64,000 nt of DNA from assembly GCF_021458635.1 (NCBI RefSeq), contig NZ_JAIRDQ010000005.1, forward strand, positions 186,001 through 250,000, given 5' to 3'. Source of the stretch: Bradyrhizobium monzae. Lineage in GTDB: Bacteria; Pseudomonadota; Alphaproteobacteria; Rhizobiales; Xanthobacteraceae. Below, piece by piece: positions 61,456 to 64,000 of this stretch. A model generated the notes under the pieces. It saw nothing but the letters and a program-made list of their open reading frames with translations. It was not told the origin of the DNA and made no database searches. Positions within the stretch are counted from its first letter, which is position 1; each line of letters opens with the position of its first letter. The position numbers were made by a program, and so were the translations under genes.

Positions 61456-61779
61456 ATGTCGCCATCTCTGGCCTGGATGATGCTGGTCATCGCCGGCGCG
61501 CTCGATGTCGGCTGGGCGATATCGATGAAGTATGCGGAGGGCTACACGCGCATCGGTTGGAGCATCGTTTCGCTGGTGCTGCTCGCCGCCTTCGTCTTCC
61601 TGCTCGGGCGCGCCTTGAGGGTGCTCGAGGTCGGCGTTGCCTATTCGGTGTGGACCGGAATCGGCGCCGCCGGCACCTTCGTCATGGGCATCGTGCTGTT
61701 CGGCGAGACCTTGAGCGCGATGAAGCTTGCCGGCATCGTGCTCGTCTTGATGGGGATCGTCGCGCTCAAGCTGGCCTAG
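61456..61779 (+). CDS. SMR family transporter, Gdx/SugE-like
   Basis: A 107-residue inner-membrane protein with four helices. The first helix reads 'MLVIAGALDVGWAISMKYAEG', the Gdx/SugE-type 'AGLLEVVWAVGLKY' with Asp17 at the place of the essential proton/substrate-binding Glu (E. coli SugE Glu13, EmrE Glu14). 'GVAYSVWTGIGAAGTFVMGIVLFGE' is the family hallmark. Gdx proteins export guanidinium; others export quaternary ammonium ions. It starts three bases after the GST stop codon. The Asp substitution is unusual. Confidence 0.88.
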   Translation: MSPSLAWMMLVIAGALDVGWAISMKYAEGYTRIGWSIVSLVLLAAFVFLLGRALRVLEVGVAYSVWTGIGAAGTFVMGIVLFGETLSAMKLAGIVLVLMGIVALKLA

Positions 61780-61794
61780 GTGACGCCACGTCAA

Positions 61795-62085
61795 TCAGGT
61801 GCAGCCGTCGGCAAGCAGCAGCCTACTCGTCGTGGTGGTGTGGCGCAGCTTGAACAGATCCTGAGCGTCGGGATCATCCAGAAAGGCTTGCGCGTTCTCG
61901 CGCTCCGGAAATTCGATGATGACGATGCGCTCGGGCGCCCAATCGCCTTCGATTGTGGTCGGCTCCGCGCCGCGGACGATGTATTGCCCGGAGTGCCTGG
62001 CGATGAAGGCGGGGATTTCGGCGATGTATGTCTTGAAGCCGGCAAAGTCGTGCACCGAGAGGTCGAGCACCAGATAAGCCTTCAA
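61795..62085 (-). CDS. DUF1330 domain-containing protein
   Basis: A 96-residue cytoplasmic protein of the dimeric alpha/beta-barrel (ferredoxin-like) type. 'KAYLVLDLSVHDFAGFKTYIAEIPAFIARHSGQYIVRG' and 'IVIIEFPERENAQAFLDDPDAQDLFKLRHTTTTSRLLLADG' fit DUF1330. Start is TTG at 62085 with GGGGAG upstream. No known enzyme activity. It converges on the GST-SMR operon, ending 16 bases from it. Confidence 0.88.
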   Translation of the reverse strand: MKAYLVLDLSVHDFAGFKTYIAEIPAFIARHSGQYIVRGAEPTTIEGDWAPERIVIIEFPERENAQAFLDDPDAQDLFKLRHTTTTSRLLLADGCT

Positions 62086-62124
62086 TGCTTGTCTCCCCGA
62101 CAGTGCGATATCGTCTTCGTTCAG

Positions 62125-62637
62125 CTAGAGTTCCGCGGCCATCTTCGCCAGGGTCGCGATGGTGTTCATGTTGCGTGCGGTGCCGCTCTTGGCGGCGGGG
62201 ATCGCGAGTTTCGATGTCCCCATGCCGTTACCGTAATGCACGTAGATCTCGCGGCGGCCGAGCTTGACCTCTTCGTCCTTCTGTCCGCGAATTCCGGTGA
62301 GCGTATCCGCGGGCGGCACCTTGTCGAGGAAGATCGCGACCGTGCGGTTCGGCGCCATTTTGGGAAACGGGTTGTCGGCCAAAACCTCTGCCATCTCGGC
62401 AGCGCTGCGCACGAGAACGCCGACTGGCGCGCCGGCGTAGGTGTGCAAGCGCTTTTCCAGCGCCGCCTTGATTGCGGATTCCGATTTGCGACTGGTGAAG
62501 ACCACATTGCCGCTGGCGATGTAGGTGCGCACGGCAACAAAGCCGAGCTCCTCGCACATCGTCTTGAGTTCGGTCATCGGCAGCTTGCCGGTGCCTCCGA
62601 CATTGACCGCACGCAGCAGGGCTACGAACGCGGCCAT
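62125..62637 (-). CDS. DUF1697 domain-containing protein
   Basis: A 170-residue protein. 'FVALLRAVNVGGTGKLPMTELKTMCEELGFVAVRTYIASGNVVFTS' is the DUF1697 signature, and 'GTARNMNTIATLAKMA' is the conserved end. Cytoplasmic; function unknown. It lies 39 bases upstream of the DUF1330 gene on the same strand and may be transcribed with it. Confidence 0.93.
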   Translation of the reverse strand: MAAFVALLRAVNVGGTGKLPMTELKTMCEELGFVAVRTYIASGNVVFTSRKSESAIKAALEKRLHTYAGAPVGVLVRSAAEMAEVLADNPFPKMAPNRTVAIFLDKVPPADTLTGIRGQKDEEVKLGRREIYVHYGNGMGTSKLAIPAAKSGTARNMNTIATLAKMAAEL

Positions 62638-62638
62638 C

Positions 62639-62696
62639 AGAGCATGATCCGGAAAAGTGTGAAGCGGTTCTCCGATAAGATCATGCTCAAAACATA
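62639..62696. repeat. Rhizobiales palindromic repeat (GAGCATGATC element)
   Basis: AGAGCATGATCCGGAAAAGT ... AAGATCATGCTCAAA: arms GAGCATGATC and GATCATGCTC with inner CGG/CCG pairing. I recognise this as a widely dispersed intergenic palindrome in Bradyrhizobium and relatives. It sits between the DUF1697 start and the end of the next gene. Confidence 0.75.
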
Positions 62697-62700
62697 GCGG

Positions 62701-63348
62701 TCAGCGCACGTTGGCCAGGCGCATGTCGAGATAGGCCGTGATGGTTTCCATCAGCGGCTCGAGCTTGGCGTCGAAGAAGTGGTTGGCGCCGGGGATGACC
62801 TGCTGGTCGATCACGATGCCCTTCTGCGTCTTCAGCTTCTCGACCAGCGTGTTGACGTCCTTCGGCGGCACCACCGCGTCTTTCTCGCCATGCACGATCA
62901 GACCCGAGGACGGGCAGGGCGCAAGGAACGAGAAGTCATAGAGATTGGCCGGAGGCGCGATCGAGATGAAGCCTTCGACCTCGGGACGGCGCATCAGGAG
63001 CTGCATGCCGATCCAGGCACCGAAGGAGAACCCGGCGACCCAGCAGGCGCGCGCTTCGGGATTGATGGTCTGCGCCCAGTCGAGGGCTGCCGCCGCATCC
63101 GACAATTCGCCAGTGCCGTGGTCGAACGAGCCCTGGCTGCGGCCGACGCCGCGGAAGTTGAAGCGCAGCACTGAGAAGCCGCGATGCGCGAAGGCGTAGT
63201 AGCACTGGTACACGATCTGATGATTCATCGTGCCGTGAAACTGCGGATGCGGATGCAGGATCATCGCGATCGGCGCGTTCTTCTGCTTGGCCGGGTGATA
63301 GCGGCCTTCGAGACGGCCGGCGGGGCCAGTGAAAATAACTTCAGGCAT
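62701..63348 (-). CDS. Alpha/beta hydrolase
   Basis: A 215-residue small serine hydrolase of the dienelactone-hydrolase-like/YuxL type. 'AMILHPHPQFHGTMNHQIVYQCYYAFAHRGFSVLRFNFRGVGRSQG' opens it, nucleophile Ser in 'WVAGFSFGAWIGMQL', catalytic Asp in 'IVHGEKDAVVPP', and His in 'IPGANHFFDAKL'. All three catalytic residues present. The substrate is unknown. ATG at 63348 has AAGAGA upstream. Confidence 0.9.
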   Translation of the reverse strand: MPEVIFTGPAGRLEGRYHPAKQKNAPIAMILHPHPQFHGTMNHQIVYQCYYAFAHRGFSVLRFNFRGVGRSQGSFDHGTGELSDAAAALDWAQTINPEARACWVAGFSFGAWIGMQLLMRRPEVEGFISIAPPANLYDFSFLAPCPSSGLIVHGEKDAVVPPKDVNTLVEKLKTQKGIVIDQQVIPGANHFFDAKLEPLMETITAYLDMRLANVR

Positions 63349-63700
63349 GGATGATCTCTTGATTGATGTCCTGGAGAGACGGTTCTCCGCAATCAACCGA
63401 TTGTGGCCTCATCGGCAGCAACGCCGGCGAGAGCGCGAATGGAAGGACGAGAAGGCGTGCGCCTCGCGGTGATGCGCAGATGGCGCGCGGTGACTTGACG
63501 GCCGCGTTCTAACATAGGCTGCGGGGCTAAAAGCAAGCATCTTCGACATCTGCCAATGCGCTCAAGAACTTAGCCGGTCATCGCGGTGTCGTGCCCGTGG
63601 CGACCGGGATGGAGCGGGGCAATGGTTCGGCTTGCATCCGTCGCAGCAACTGATTGGAATCACGATTGTTTATCGACCGTCGGGCGATCCGAGGAGCGAT
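63349..63700. other. Intergenic region before the LytTR gene end
   Basis: About 350 bases with no supported gene. It holds the upstream region of the minus-strand hydrolase and the 3' end of the LytTR gene. No terminator or clear promoter was identified. Confidence 0.4.
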
Positions 63701-64000
63701 TCACACAGTCGCGGTGCGCCCTCCGAGCGAGGCGACCGCGGGCCGGTAGCGGCGACTGCCCCCAAGCGTTTGCCCGTTGTCGAAGGTGAGTTCGAAATCG
63801 CCTGACGGCCTGAAGTCCACGCCGCTCACCCGGTCGAGATTGGCGAGCCTGGTCCGGTGCACGCGCACGATGGCGAAGCGGCCGAGCTCGCTTTCGGTCG
63901 CGGCCAACGTGCCGCGGATCAGGTGCCGGGCGCCGTCGGCGAGGACGTATTCGATATAGTTGCCGGCAGAGGCAACCCAGAGGATGTCACGCGGAGCGAC
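63701..64000 (-). CDS. LytTR family DNA-binding regulator, C-terminal part
   Basis: The last 99 residues of a protein that begins outside the window. 'VAPRDILWVASAGNYIEYVLADGARHLIRGTLAATESELG', 'FAIVRVHRTRLANLDRVSGVDFRPSGDFELTFDNGQTLGGSRRYRPAV' is a complete LytTR DNA-binding domain (beta-strand type). The 'HRTRLANLDRV' and 'GSRRYRPAV' pieces are the usual conserved DNA-contact sites. What precedes it (receiver or membrane part) cannot be seen. Confidence 0.92.
   Translation of the reverse strand, partial: VAPRDILWVASAGNYIEYVLADGARHLIRGTLAATESELGRFAIVRVHRTRLANLDRVSGVDFRPSGDFELTFDNGQTLGGSRRYRPAVASLGGRTATV

Overview
The window is chromosomal DNA of an alphaproteobacterium, most likely Bradyrhizobium or a close Nitrobacteraceae relative. 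Supporting signs are high GC, an NDUFA12-type complex I accessory gene, BA14K, DUF1236, DUF2865 and DUF2155 secreted proteins, REC-HisKA_2 kinases, an RNase E with a large S1 insertion, and palindromic elements typical of these genomes. I ran no searches. Names rest on motifs, lengths and gene order.

Layout. 1-468: start of nrdJ (B12-dependent ribonucleotide reductase), minus strand, cut by the window edge. 1.2-6.5 kb: DMT exporter, a CHASE3 hybrid kinase with its receiver protein, a BA14K protein and the NDUFA12 homologue. 6.6-17.7 kb looks accessory: an Ntn amidohydrolase with a broken tandem copy, a divergent isonitrile-hydratase-like enzyme and GlxA-type regulator, a BASS-type transporter, an HSL-type esterase, small hypotheticals, a DUF2865 protein, an outer-membrane barrel protein and a decayed phage-type integrase. 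17.9-30.8 kb is core: DUF2155, aat, a three-gene two-component operon, aroQ-accB-accC, DUF1236, a DsbA-like thiol oxidoreductase, an M48-TPR protease, an aminotransferase and bioY. 30.9-35.5 kb: dctA, an NAD-binding epimerase-like gene divergent from an XRE regulator, and a DadA-like oxidase.

35.5-54 kb is the cell-envelope and RNA core: rne, a candidate sRNA, amiC, a class A penicillin-binding protein, prfB with its programmed frameshift, a beta-hydroxyacid dehydrogenase, an amino-acid-type ABC binding protein, an M23 peptidase, a Bcp-type peroxiredoxin and an AsmA-like protein. 54-64 kb: chemoreceptor, a 28-residue membrane peptide, DoxX, an MFS transporter, tyrS and anmK divergent, a GST-SMR operon with strong palindromic operators, DUF1330, DUF1697, an alpha/beta hydrolase and the end of a LytTR regulator.

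How parts work together: amiC, the penicillin-binding protein, the M23 peptidase and anmK build, cut and recycle murein. accB/accC start fatty-acid synthesis and need biotin, which bioY imports. The GST and SMR genes look like one stress-induced export/detoxification unit. No complete new defence or biosynthetic system was found. The most unusual items are the GST-SMR operator array with an Asp-for-Glu SMR protein, the His/Asp tract in RNase E, the sRNA candidate between rne and amiC, and a structured RNA candidate near 8.2-8.4 kb.
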